DNA from: Paraescarpia echinospica | Taxonomy: Eukaryota > Annelida > Polychaeta > Sabellida > Siboglinidae | Reading direction: 5' to 3' | NCBI GenBank assembly: GCA_020002185.1 | Contig: CM034543.1 | Span: forward strand, 31,361,399 to 31,425,398 | Length of the DNA stretch: 64,000 bases | Shown here: positions 38,050 through 49,709 of the stretch, one piece after another | Layout: every line of letters starts with the position of its first letter | How positions within the stretch are numbered: the stretch's first letter is position 1 | The notes under the pieces: generated by a model | Told to the model about the DNA's origin: nothing | What the model saw: the letters and a program-made list of their open reading frames with translations, nothing else | Database searches by the model: none | Position numbers and translations under genes: made by a program

Positions 38050-38900
38050 ATCAGAATCGATTACTCATAAGCACATGATAGTGCAGGCTTACGCTACCAA
38101 TGGATGCAGCTACCTGGTTAACTTACCCCCGCTGTAATAATTATCTGCATACCCGCATCCCATTATTTATCACTTACGCTCTTACTGCCGCATAAAATAC
38201 CCTTTTCGCCGCTGCAAGTCACAAACCTACTCATATTCAATGTCTTTATTCGTTGCCAACCTCAATATTTACAATACAATATTAAAAAATAATAATCGTG
38301 CAGCCAAGCAAGTGTATCTTGACAAAGATTTAGACATTCGATTGAGAAATGAAATAATATATGGAAAATAGAATCATAACTGAAATATATAAAAATGAAT
38401 AAACAATTAGCATGTGTGCATGTAGATTCAAACAAGACCCAGGGGGTCCAATGATTCAGTGAATTACATTATCTACACTGACTGCTAAGCATCTCTCACA
38501 CGCCCGACTGGGAAGCAATCCCGGCCGCTTAGGTGGTTCAATGTTCATTTTGGAAGAAATCTCAAAATTTGGCACAGGTTACCTGTGATAGGTACTAATC
38601 GAATCCTGATACAGTACTCACATTTTGGGATTCGTTAACACGCGCTAAGTAACATCAATCCAAAATGGCCACCGCCGATAATAGACCGATTCCGATGAGT
38701 TTGGTATGCATTATGATAGATTTGGGAATGCCCGATTGACGGAAGAAGTTTTCGTTATTATCCATAGTCGAGGTCACGAGAATTTGACATAAAATAACTA
38801 TACTTCGCCAATGTATTTGATGTTGGAGTTAGTTATATTAGGTTAGACGTATGGCATGATAGATCAGATCATGTTATATTGAAAGATATAATGTCAACGT
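38050..38900. other. No recognisable feature
   Basis: AT-rich, with stop codons in all frames. 38260-38400 contains weakly LINE-like sequence (NKQLAC-type codons) that I could not assign. Confidence 0.4.
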
Positions 38901-38922
38901 CCAGTCCAAATTGTATTGGATT

Positions 38923-39016
38923 GTAAGGCACTTGCTGGTCATCAGTTTGACCGTTTGTCTCCATAATATCAACGTCCAGTCCAAAAGGTCAAGTTGATGA
39001 CCAGTAAGCGCCTTAC
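38923..39016. repeat. 95-base foldback (MITE-like)
   Basis: GTAAGGCACTTGCTGGTCAT (38923 on) and its near-complement ending AGCGCCTTAC (39016) form 30-base arms with about four mismatches around a 34-base loop. CAACGTCCAGTCCAAA occurs both just before the left arm and inside the loop. Confidence 0.75.
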
Positions 39017-39250
39017 AAATGTTATATTGTTAGTACAGTTCAAACCGATCATATCAGAATCATGAATTTCGATTATTTCAACATCAGCATTCAACGACGC
39101 ACATTGTGTGAAGATTATGAAAGGTAATGCAATCAGAAATGACAGAAAACATTATGAGGGTCTATCCATTTTAAGATAGGAATTGAATTGTAGCTGGGTA
39201 ATGGCAATCACGTCTGAATATAGAACAATAATACCAGGCGTGGAGCTATA

Positions 39251-39625
39251 TTATATAAGGTATAATCCACCTAAGTACAATAGTATGGTGTTAGTTGGGA
39301 TTTGGTGTCGGAGGAGGTCCGAGGCAAGGAAAACAGCTTCCTCCACATGTGCATGTGGCGGTGCACACAAAGCCCTTCTTGTAGGAGCAACACCTTCCTG
39401 TATAGCTTGCAGTGCATCCGCAACTGGCCGGATTTTCAAGAGCTTTCGCAGTTTGGGAGAGGTTAGTCCAGAAAAGGCTCCCAACCAGGTTTATACTCAA
39501 CCCAACCTCAGGAGCTCGGAATCGTTAAGACTTTTTCGGCCACGAAGATTGCCCCCACTGGTATTCAACTTGATAGGTCGCCCTCTTCACATGCTCTATC
39601 AGGGCTGATTTGGTTGGAGGTAAGT
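39251..39625 (-). pseudogene. C-terminal scrap of a repeat-type protein with a Cys-rich CXC-like domain
   Basis: Minus-strand frame PTKSALIEHVKRATYQVEYQ (about 39610-39545), a stop, then KALENPASCGCTASYTGRCC and KGFVCTATCTCGGSCFPC, ending at a stop near 39291. The order (LPPT-ALxxHxKRAxYQ, a W-containing linker, then a cysteine cluster with C-X-C and C-X3-C-X-C) matches a protein tail I know as a recurrent unannotated ORF in invertebrate genomes, with a cluster like the CXC (tesmin/TSO1) zinc-binding domain. One stop and a likely frameshift make it a pseudogene. The upstream part on the minus strand (39625-39900) is degraded. Confidence 0.45.
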
Positions 39626-40069
39626 ACTCAAACGTGCGAGATGACTCAGCGAATATATGTAGGCGGGCTTGGTTGAATTTCGTCAGAAGGCAGGATTTAC
39701 AGTACAGTGAGACGGCGAAACACCCAATGACATTTATATCCTATAAAGACAGTGTTAGAGGCCTTTCCACCAGTGGCATAACGCGGTTGTTTTTATCGAA
39801 ACAAGTTCTTATTGGCGAGGATAAACGTAACGTTTTCTATTGCCGATTCTCTTATTTTTCTGTATTATTATTTCACTAAAAATCCCATGTTTCAGTTTCA
39901 CTTGTATGGTCAAGTTCAATATCATGCGTACAGTGATGGTTACTAAAAATAAGCTTGATCATGGAATCGTGCGAAGTGTTCATACGAGGTACTAGAATCT
40001 TCAAAACGATATCGGAATAGATCACCGTTTCACTACCGCATTCAGGGAACAGTAAAGATAGGTTCATAT

Positions 40070-40290
40070 ATAGCGCAGGATCCAGTCCTTATGATTGCTC
40101 GAAGCGCTTTACACTTTACTCACTGGCAGACCTGTTGAATCGAACACCATCTCAACATATCTGTGAAGATGCAGCCATGCTGCAATTATTGCGCGAAGAC
40201 TAGTTGTACACAAGTATCCACCACTGACTGTTGCCAGATACTCATTCGTAGAGCTGATTGAATGGGAGCAACGTAGAGTAGACCAACTTG
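40070..40290. repeat. Diverged copy of the spacer module
   Basis: GCGCTTTACACTTTACTCACTGGCAGACC and TTGAATCGAACACCATCTC match 44683-44730 (CTACACTTTACTCTGGCAAA and TTCAATCGAACACCATTTC), followed by weaker similarity to the later part of the module. This shows that the spacer is a dispersed repeat and is not unique to the unit. Confidence 0.6.
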
Positions 40291-40324
40291 CCCAATGGTC
40301 GAAACGGCAGCTAGAAGATTCGTA

Positions 40325-40352
40325 TTCGGGTTCTCTCGATTGAGAACCCGAA
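40325..40352. other. 11-bp perfect hairpin
   Basis: TTCGGGTTCTC pairs with GAGAACCCGAA around the loop TCGATT. On the minus strand it follows GCGTAGAGCGCGG, which faintly resembles a tRNA-type A box, so a SINE head is possible but unproven. Confidence 0.55.
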
Positions 40353-40659
40353 CCTCAATACCTACCCCACCGCGCTCTACGCTTCGCGTGGACGAATAAA
40401 GTACGAGTGAGTGGTTTCGAGATAGTGCTCCTTAACATCCAGAGACCACAATACTTCTTGTGTGCATCGGCTTACATTTAGAGTGGCAAAATTGCCGCAT
40501 ATGCACGTGTCAGTACTTCAAGTATCCCTTATGTATAAAGAGAGAATCGGAATTGTTTCAACAACAAGAGGTGGACAGTATATCGGAATAATATCGGCAA
40601 CCGAACTCTCAATCGAGATAATCTTAGTTCGAATCCGTTTGGTAATGTTTCAAAGCGCA

Positions 40660-41631
40660 CGGAATTTCCTTCACTCCAGTTCACGCAATTGCAGAAATAT
40701 GTCTCTATGCCAGTTTGCCAGACGTGATGTGTGTGAGGTGTGACGTGTGTGAGTTATAACGAATGTGAAGTGTGACGTGTGTGAGACAAAATGTGCGAGG
40801 TATGAAATCGCTGTATCTTTCTTTATCAACGCCGCAATTGAAGCAGTTGCCTTCCTGCACGTTTTGTTTGGTACGTTTTCAAAGCCAACATTACCGAGCA
40901 CTTAGATAACAATCGCTAAATTAGCATCACGCTTTGTTGGTCTCGGAGATATCATGCTGTGCCACTGAATACAGGAAACAACGGGTTTCTACCTGATATG
41001 CTGAGTTGTTTTATAAATGATTATAATGTTATGTCAGCTAAACAGTGACACAAACATATAACTAGCTTCAATGTGGTGCTGCGCCATTATAACGGGCTGC
41101 AGAATAATTGTCACATTAATAAAGCCGTGATGTTTGCGAGTCTCTCGAAAACCTTTTCCGTCAGGACAAACATCTCACCAGATGGGACTAAATATACCAC
41201 AATATGGGGATTGATGGTGGATTCTGATACATGTTGGAGAAGGGACGTTGTAACCACTGACATGGCTCCGCCCGTGAGATACCTATGGTGTAGATGAGTT
41301 GTGTTGACATGTTGTCTGTGTTACACATCGAAACTTATAATATGTGGAAATGTTCCGATCGTGGAAGTAGATGTTCTCGATTCTCTCCTGAATGTTACAT
41401 AATACATCCCCAAGTTATGCATATTCCTAACTTACACAACTAATCGTGCTACTACATAAATGTTTGTATCGAGAATGTGTCAACATAAAACTCGAAACAC
41501 ATGCATTTTTTGGGGAAAACGTTTATTGTCACTGATTCACTAACAACGTATAGTGGCAAACACAATGTCTAGATAACTCACAGTGATACAAGAAATCATA
41601 CCATGCAGCAAACTACCAGCAATAGCTGCGG

Positions 41632-41722
<91 letters not shown>

Positions 41723-41880
41723 GAGAGAGAAAAAAAATATATATATATGTGTGTATCGACGGGAGAAGAACTATAACTGGAAAAGGAGAGTCAATGAGAT
41801 ACAGTTAATTTCACCCAAGTGATAACGTTCGTTGACACCGCCTTGCTGTTGTCTGCTGGCACACGAGCGACAAGTGGCGA
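40660..41880 (-). pseudogene. Inverted 3' remnant of another effector-gene copy
   Basis: On the minus strand this stretch follows the intact gene's sequence from its 3' end outward. 41880-41822 matches the 3' end region (GACAACAGCAAGG(C/A)GGTGTCAAC), 41632-41500 the polyadenylation region, 41390-41350 the GATCGTGGAAGTAGATGTTC block, and 40800-40719 the ACGTCA cluster. No coding exon remains: at 41881 it gives way to a plus-strand exon of a different copy. A (GA)n tract was inserted at 41634-41730. Confidence 0.7.
41634..41730. repeat. (GA)n microsatellite
   Basis: About 97 bases of GA with one TA interruption. Confidence 0.97.
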
Positions 41881-41897
41881 ACTCAGCCAACTCCCAG

Positions 41898-42227
41898 TGG
41901 AAATCGTGTGGATACAAACGCAAAGGAAGCAAAGCATGCGGAGCTTACGTCTGGCGCAAAAACAATTGGCGCTGGTGCCAGGTGGAAATTGACAGCGGGG
42001 GCTTTTGCAAATGTTGGAACAAAGGCTGGAACAAACGCGTCAAATGCTGGTCCAAGTACAAGCAGCGCTCGCCGGGTGACGCTTATAATTCACCATATGC
42101 CCGTCGCGTGCCAGCGGACAACAGCTGGTGTCAACGAACGTTAAGTTTTCAAAAATACGCCACAAAACTAGCTGTATATTTTTTATGGATATATTCTAAT
42201 ATTATATTGTGGTTTTATTTAGTATAA
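41898..42227 (+). pseudogene. Paralogous terminal exon of the Cys/Trp-rich peptide family
   Basis: After CTCCCAG (possible acceptor, ending 41897) the frame reads WKSCGYKRKGSKACGAYVWR and continues with GGFCKCWNKGWNKRVKCW, giving six cysteines (C-X9-C-X12-C-X9-C-X1-C-X10-C) and a strong positive charge. It aligns with the intact gene at AYVWR, GG-CKC and CW. The intact gene stops two codons after CW; here the frame stays open through sequence homologous to that gene's 3' end (QRSPG) to 42227. The in-frame ATG at 41832 lies in the inverted remnant of another copy, and no signal-peptide exon or TATA box was found upstream. It is probably an orphan exon; a distant 5' part inside 32-41 kb cannot be excluded. 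Confidence 0.6.
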
Positions 42228-42229
42228 TA

Positions 42230-43000
42230 TTGCAGTACATTATGGAATTGACATATAACTATAACTCTATAGCCATACCAAGTGCGTGCAATTTACATAT
42301 CATATAATTGTGAACTTGCAACATAACTATGGCTGAGGCCTTTATTTAATCATCTCATTAGCTTTTCAGTTTAGCCGGTTTAATCATACCAGTCATGAAT
42401 GAAATCACACATCACGTTTAGGATGTAGAAACAATTATTTGAATATAAACATCCATTGGACGCAAGAAAGGTTGATTTATTGTATCATTGTGTTACAATT
42501 GTACATTATACAAATGTAAGTATAAAATCACCACAGAATGCCAATTAACTTGCAAATTGTACTGAACGTGTGCACCGATTTTCCCCGCTCTGAGGAAAAC
42601 GCCGCACACATTTATGACGTTTTACACAGTGTCCGACATCAGGCTCAAAATGTCATGGGCCAACCGGGCCTGTAGCATAAAAATGTGGCGGGCCCGACAA
42701 AAGAATTGAAGGCAGTGCATTCTTTATTTATTATATTATATTCTAAGATAGCATACTACATGTATGTATATACCTTTGAGTTGACAATACATCTGCGATA
42801 GAGTCGAATAATATTATTCGCTCTGGAGACTAGCTGTATATTCTGGGTACTGGAATAGGCACGACTTCTTAAGACGTTCCCTTTTAACATGTTTCATATA
42901 CCGGTATTCCTGTCTGTCGTGACACCTCTCCCTTCCCCAGTGCGTCCGCAATATCTTGTCTACATCATCCGTCGCACTGCTCCTTATACACGCACATCAT
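42230..43000. other. No recognisable feature
   Basis: AT-rich 3' flank of the orphan exon. A short run at 42640-42700 (GGGCCAACCGGGCC, GGCGGGCCCGAC) is GC-rich and recurs in style at 43290-43310 (CGGGCCCCAGGCTCGCGGGCCC), so a small repeat may span 42640-43320. Confidence 0.4.
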
Positions 43001-43009
43001 TGGCAATAA

Positions 43010-43228
43010 CTACACCAGTCCACCAATGTACGCAGTAACACCCGCATGCTTGATATCTTTCACATCCAACATGATGTCCGACCACTCTTTCTGGTGACCA
43101 ATCGCGTGCCTTTTGTCCACTCTATTCCTCAACCCATGCTTCTGGAACACATCGCTGTAGCGCTTCTCTCGTAGTACCTGTCTGTTCTTACTTAACAAAA
43201 CTATGGCAAGATCGGCAGATATATCCAA
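43010..43228 (-). other. 72-codon ORF fragment, unrecognised
   Basis: Minus-strand frame with LAIVLLSKNRQVLREKRYSD and a charged second half (DKRHAIGHQKEWSDIMLDVK). It is open upstream beyond the first ATG. Coding-like composition but no family recognised. It lies between GC-rich ends at 42640 and 43310, so it may belong to a transposable element. Confidence 0.3.
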
Positions 43229-43399
43229 AAACCGCCCGGGTAAACCGGACCTATGACTTGTGGCAGTTGCGGGTTCGACAGATAATTCACGGGCCCCAGG
43301 CTCGCGGGCCCGCAGTTATATCGAACGCTGGTTGTACATATTTCCTTCACGGTTCTCATACACGTACATTTTCACTTATTGTATCTTTATATTACGACT

Positions 43400-43985
43400 A
43401 GGCATCTTATTAAGGACCATAATTTCGTTGACAATGCCGTGGTAAACTAGAAATTTGTAATGAATAGTTTATAATTAAAAATAATGTTAGGCTAGCTACC
43501 GGAGCAATAACAAGTCGTTGTGCTTTGTGAGACGACACCGTTTGACGCTTTTTCAACACATCTTGAATTGAATATTATGATGTATGTTCCAGCAAGCAAC
43601 GTGAACTTTAGCACGTGGCACGTTATAGTAACTAAGTTATGACAGAAAAAATATACCAACCACCGTATTTTCCTTTGTACTGCAACATCTACATATTATT
43701 AGTTGAGCGCAGGTGCGAACAAGGGACATGTCTCGTTTTACCCGGACTATTTTGTTGCAGCTGTCATGCTGTACATTCGGCGAGGCACGTTTTGAAACGC
43801 TGCTGTTTTTACAAACAAAACAATTTAACTGAAATATACTTAAGGAAAGGTGGATCCAAATCCCACAAAGGATAAATGTGCATAAGAAAATGAAGTTCGG
43901 TAATTAGTAGCACACCTCGGCATATAACTGGATTGCGGAGATAACTTTTTGTTCAGCATTAGCAAAAATGTATTGAATATTTTCC
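43400..43985 (-). repeat. Diverged fragment of the unit's outer end (fourth copy)
   Basis: This stretch matches 62450-62700 of copy B and then 26940-27210 of copy C in the same orientation. Shared anchors are AATTTCGTTGAC/AATTTCGTTCAC, CCAGCAAGC(G/A)ACGTGAA, GGCGAGGC, and AATGAAGTTCG followed by AATTAGNAGC. Similarity fades after about 43985. It sits between the paralogous effector exon and the start of copy B, so an older unit copy once ended here. Confidence 0.65.
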
Positions 43986-44579
43986 ATAGAATATAATCCA
44001 TATGATTTTTGTGGTGTATCTATAAATTACTTTGTAGAATGGAATTCTACGGAATTTCTGTTGTACGCTATATAACGATAGGGTCGTAACAAAATATATA
44101 TATAATTAAATTTAATATTATATGGAATATTCTCTAGAAATTGAATTTGTCATGACAAATCGATATAACAATATATCTAAAATTCCATATACTTTTGTGT
44201 TTCTATAAAATTGTATAAAGGTTTTGCAAAGGGAATACTGTCGCATACTTGATTCACCAAAAACAACCTCCTAATAGCGAGACGTTCATTACTTACAATA
44301 ATTCCCATTGACATATCAATCATGCTAAACCATTATATAATTTACTTTAAAGCCCGTTATTCGCATCCTCATTGAAACTGTATAGATACAGATAAATCTA
44401 ACTGCAACGAACCAAGCAAAATACATTAAACACAACGTTATTGTGCCGGTCATCTGCGTAACTATCTACAGTCCTATAACGCTATCGAATAGCTGAACCT
44501 GTTAACGTATGTAGATTGGAATGTATATTTGTAGCTCAATGTTTACGTACACGTTTCATGTGATGAAAGTTTGTAATTG
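43986..44579. other. No recognisable feature
   Basis: AT-rich sequence between the old unit end (43985) and the start of copy B (44580). Confidence 0.5.
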
Positions 44580-44939
44580 AAACATACACTAGCCTCTCGA
44601 TAAATCACTCCACACATAACATAGGTATCTTTCCAAATTCCAGCATTTTTATAATGATATGAATTAGACCTACCCAAATCGTTCTACACTTTACTCTGGC
44701 AAATTTGTTCAATCGAACACCATTTCGAATTTTCTGGGAAGCATTCAGCCCCGCACAAAATTGTTCGTACACCCATACCAACCATTGTCTATAGCCTCAC
44801 CCATACAGCTGATTAACAGTAGAGTGGATGTTTACAACCACCAACTAAACAATACAATCAGGGCAGCGGTTATCACCAGTACGGTATTTGGACCTTAGAT
44901 TCATTCCCACTGACCACTTAATTTCTGCTGTCTCCAATT

Positions 44940-45840
44940 ACAGCATTCCATGCTGGTAATAATAAAGTCCAGGTAAGTCGAACGTATTGTCGTTGTGGTG
45001 CACATTGGTGAATGTATCACCATTCAAATTCGTTCACTGGACACAGGAAATAACTCAAAGTAAAAAAAATCATTTTGAAATCAAATTGGTGAAGAGGCTA
45101 ATGGTTCAGTGCAGCGAACCAACATAGAAAGAGTTGATTGGTTCTCAGCCCCTGGGAGTAGATACAATCACACTGCCCCTAAAGTTAGACTATCAATATA
45201 TAAAAGCAGAAACCCACAAGCAGTACGTCTACTATTGTGTAGCACGTTTCAAACAATTTGTGAACTGTCACCAGTGTCAAACCGGTATGACGTTGGAAAG
45301 ATGACACTCAAGCTAACGTAAAAACAAAACTATACGAACGTAAATATCAATAAAAAAAACTTTTCCGAACTTGGGTTTGCTGATTTCAGGAAAATTACGG
45401 CATTCCATGCTGGTGACAATAATGTCCAGGTAAATCGAACGTATCGTCGTTGTGGTGCCCATTTGTGAATGTATCACCATTCAATTCTTTCACTGGACAA
45501 AGGTAATAACTCAACAGAACCATTTTGAAATACATCATAAATTGGTAGAGCAGAGGCCAATGGTTCAGCGCAGCGAATCAACATGGAAAGTGGCGAGTGG
45601 CCCTCAACCCCTCGAAGGAGATACAATCACACTGCCCCCAAAGTTAGAATATCAATAGATATATACAGAAACACGCAACCAGCGCATCTACTTATGTGTA
45701 GCACGTTTCAAATATGTCATACATTATCAAACAGGTTTGTTGTTGGAGAGATGGTGGTAGTGATAACATAAAAACAAAACTGCATGAACGTAAACATCAA
45801 TAAATATTTTTTTTTTCCGAGCTCGAGTTTGCTCACTTCA
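44940..45840. repeat. Tandem module of about 450 bases (copy B, two copies)
   Basis: Same two modules as in copy C, starting near 44968 and 45425; each ends with AATATCAATAAA or AACATCAATAAATATT and CGAACTTGGGTTTGCTGA or CGAGCTCGAGTTTGCTCA. Confidence 0.7.
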
Positions 45841-45934
45841 AGAAAATGTGTTTTTGTTTGAAGTTATAATATGTATTATACATCAAACATTCACAACAGA
45901 ATTATCATTCTGTTGATCACAAATAAAGTGCCCA

Positions 45935-46260
45935 CATCGCATTTCTAACGAGGCACTGTACCTCCGTTGCCGAAGCAGCCCATCAGCGAAGCCGTTTTAA
46001 CTGCAAGATGTAGTCTATTCGGGCACGTGCTCCGTATACCCGATGCACCCGCTCAGCGAGCGAACGACAACAATGTCGCCGTGGACACAGTTGTCACGAC
46101 ATACAAGGATCGACCGCAGACGACTCTGCCGACGGCGTTCAGCGCGGACCTGCATAGGTCGTACACTACGCTGCCCCGCCGACGTAGATGCTATGCGCGC
46201 ACTCGACCGTGAACAGTGTCGAGAGTTGTGGCGGGATATTTCAAACTAAGAAAGCATCAT
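45935..46260 (+). pseudogene. LINE RT C-terminal fragment (copy B)
   Basis: The best-preserved copy: ARCSLFGHVLRIPDAPAQRA and DRPQTTLPTAFSADL in one frame, then LRCPADVDAMRALDREQ and RELWRDI one frame over. An A+T-rich 3' stretch follows (46270-46330). Confidence 0.62.
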
Positions 46261-47664
46261 ATGAGTCGGTGGAATTCACCTTTTCAATTATATATTTATT
46301 TATTTACATATTTATTACATTTTGTGCAATTTCTATTGACTTTTTAACACGGTGTTTTATCATATGGACATTATAATCATACATTTATATATTTATTGAT
46401 ATTTATATTGAACTTATTTGCATATCTATTAATTGTATTACTACCACATGTAATGATATATTTCGTATATCAAAAGCGAAACAGACGCGAGTCTCATCAC
46501 GTCTAACACGCGAAAGTAAACATAATAACAATATTAACGATCACTAATACATATTTGGTAATGATCATCTCATTTTTAAAACAATTTCATTCATCTATGT
46601 GCCTCGCTTTATTAGATTGTATTAGATCATGGCGTTTCAGAGTATTACATCATATTGAACATATCTTAATATAATTTACACTTTCGGCAGGCTTGTATGG
46701 CAATTATTGCTATGAGGTGTAATAAGTGATTCTCATAATAAGTCCGTGGGGATTCAAGACACCCGAGTTACTCTACAATTCAAATGTGTCCTTCCTAATC
46801 ATTAATTAATTCATTGATTCGATATGATTGTGGTGTTTACAACAGTTAATATCCTTTTCGTGTTGATGTTAGCACCCGTTGTTGCAATGTCTCGAACATT
46901 GTGTCCGTCAATTTGCCGCTATTGACGTTGGTGTACTAGCTCGGTTGGCCTTTGGAAACACAATGTCCTGGGGTCAACAACACCATGTCGTAGTTTCCTT
47001 TCCATAATGCAATGCAACTGCCGTTTACTTTGAAAGATGAGTAATCTGCATACACGCTGGGTGTTAAAGGAATAAAAACCCTCGATTGCTTGAATTCATA
47101 TTATATTACTTCTTCCTGTATATTTACATTTCCGCCAAGACAATAATTTACCAGAATTCAATATATTAACAATTTCACAATTAATGCAGTGCAACTAGTC
47201 TTCTCCGGAAAAGGAAATTTTGGTGCGCTTATCGGTATCCCTAGATGTGACTTCAGAGGCGCGAATGTCCCGGAAGATGCCAGCACATTGCATACATTCA
47301 CAGCATGTTTACAACGATAGATGTTTGGTCGAAGCAGGCATCCGAAAGGGTTATTGTGTCATAATCCGATGTAATATAAACACTAGTCATAATAGAGGAA
47401 CAAGCATTTATTCACGAATACCAACTATTTGCAAATGATCCTTGGTGACGTAACACTTGCTGGTTACGATGCAGGCAAACCAGTATAATGTAATTTTGGT
47501 CCACTTGATAGGTACATTTAGAGAAAAGTCATGACACTCGACGGAGATTCTGTACACATGGTCACTATGAGCAATCTGCTATGGGAAGGGGTGTTCCTGC
47601 ATACAATAATAATAATAAATATGACATATTAGGCATTACCCTTGCATTATTGGACTAACGCAAA

Positions 47665-48020
47665 CCAGTTAACAATAATATCAATAATAATAATAATAAT
47701 GATAATAATATTAAGGTAAGTTCTATTGCCCCTAAATACTTGGAAACCAAAGCTCAAAGGTACTTCAAAAGAAACGTGTTGGTCAATCTCAAAGTATTTA
47801 AGTAGTATTCATGTTGTCAATAGATGGGAGGATATACTAGGGAACAATAGCACAGGGGAGCAAGATTAGAAATGTAAATTTTGGACTTGTGTAATACTTT
47901 CAAGTGATCTAACTCTAAAAAGGGGTCATATTCCAACAAGTTGGTACATCACAGAAAAGAACTATTTCCAATGTTGACTCTGGGTACAAACAGTAAGTCA
48001 GAACTAGATGATCTAAGGTT
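47665..48020 (-). pseudogene. LINE C-terminal scrap (copy B)
   Basis: Minus-strand counterpart of the same fragment; the (AAT)n tail is at about 47670-47712 and GGGGCAATAGAACTTACC is kept on the minus strand. Confidence 0.5.
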
Positions 48021-48700
48021 TTCTTTCGGGAGTTAGCAATTAATGTAAATATGCTGGTTGCTTACAAGAAAATGGTAGGTACTTATACAGATCTTAAAAT
48101 TATACCATATTTGACAGCAGTTCAATGCAAAGCCATCAGAAGTGGCATAGTATTAGACAACCGCGGACACTAAGCAGTTCTGTACACAGGAATTACAGTA
48201 GTCCAGTCGTATTTCACGGACAGTTTATTATAAGGCTTAGCTTTCATAATTTATGTTGTTGTAAATTCCAGTTAACCAGCAAAAGAACTGTATTATGAAT
48301 GATGATGACGAAGGAACAAAATACATTCTCTCAATACCAGCATGCTACATTGTGTGAGGAAAACCCCAAAACAAACCACACGTTCTACTTCTTTGTGAGC
48401 TAAAACTAAACCATGCAATAGTACGCTTCAAAAACAATAAAATACGTTATATACAAAAAAACATCCATCAGAACATTGCTTTGAAAGTAAAAGTCATCAA
48501 ACAGTCTGGTACGCTAACATGTGCAACAGGAAGAGTTCGTGTTTATTCACTTGAACAGTTTGGAAACAACTACAGTAATACAAAACCATATTTGACGATA
48601 TGGTTATATTTCATGAGCATTTTACATATGTGACAACCCAGTGCCAACGCATCCGCCAACTTTAGGTCTATACTAGTCTTCTACCAGGAGTTGTAGTAGC

Positions 48701-49546
48701 TTTAGCTCCAGGTTCAACCGGAAAAGTCGCAGCATAATTACAACCAGGCGCAGGTGTAGATTCCTTCACAAATGTATCCTCATAACATAAGTTGATTTAG
48801 TTGTAAGGAAAATCAGTGTTCTTTGAGTAAGTTATGTTGAGTGGTATTGTGATTGGCTTATTGTTTAGTAAACTCCGGCATTAAAACAATATAACTATTA
48901 TTGTATACTAACTAGCCAACAAACATGCTGTTGTTCAGATTGTTAAACAACATACCTAAATAAAGATAACATCAAAGAAATATTTAGCTCCAGGTTCAAC
49001 CGGAAAAGTCGCAGCATAATTACAACCAGGCGCAGGTGTAGATTCCTTCACAAATGTATCCTCATAACATAAGTTGATTTAGTTGTAAGGAAAATCAGTG
49101 TTCTTTGAGTAAGTTATGTTGAGTGGTATTGTGATTGGCTTATTGTTTAGTAAACTCCGGCATTAAAACAATATAACTATTATTGTATACTAACTAGCCA
49201 ACAAACATGCTGTTGTTCAGATTGTTAAACAACATACCTAAATAAAGATAACATCAAAGAAATATTTAGCTCCAGGTTCAACCGGAAAAGTCGCAGCATA
49301 ATTACAACCAGGCGCAGGTGTAGATTCCTTCACAAATGTATCCTCATAACATAAGTTGATTTAGTTGTAAGGAAAATCAGTGTTCTTTGAGTAAGTTATG
49401 TTGAGTGGTATTGTGATTGGCTTATTGTTTAGTAAACTCCGGCATTAAAACAATATAACTATTATTGTATACTAACTAGCCAACAAACATGCTGTTGTTC
49501 AGATTGTTAAACAACATACCTAAATAAAGATAACATCAAAGAAATA
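48701..49546. repeat. Perfect 3 x 282-base tandem repeat (copy B)
   Basis: Units start at 48701, 48983 and 49265, each beginning TTTAGCTCCAGGTTCAACCG and ending at AAGAAATA, and appear identical base for base. Copies A and C have this segment once (A about 9240-9520; C about 16530-16800), each with many differences, so the triplication is recent and private to copy B, or is an assembly error. Confidence 0.9.
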
Positions 49547-49709
49547 TTTCAGAAAAATAAAAGTACAACCAGTACAAACACAATGCTTGTGTACCTTTGT
49601 ATGACGTGCATAACATGTTTTAATATGTTGTCCTTGCGACGAGGAATAAAAGTATTATTTAATAATAGCTACATTACGTATCAAACGTCACCTACATATG
49701 TTCACTAAT

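Noticed and set aside
39183..39608. 141-codon plus-strand ORF
   Set aside because: It is the reverse shadow of the minus-strand Cys-rich frame, which has recognisable motifs.
40600..40640. tRNA-like B box (GTTCGAATCC at 40628)
   Set aside because: No matching A box, acceptor stem or anticodon arm could be folded by eye.
41832..41897. ATG at 41832 as the start of the paralogous peptide
   Set aside because: The first 22 codons are the inverted 3' end of another gene copy and contain no signal peptide.
41898..42227. Full working paralogue gene at 41-42 kb
   Set aside because: No signal-peptide exon, acidic exon, TATA box or leader was found in the sequence available upstream.
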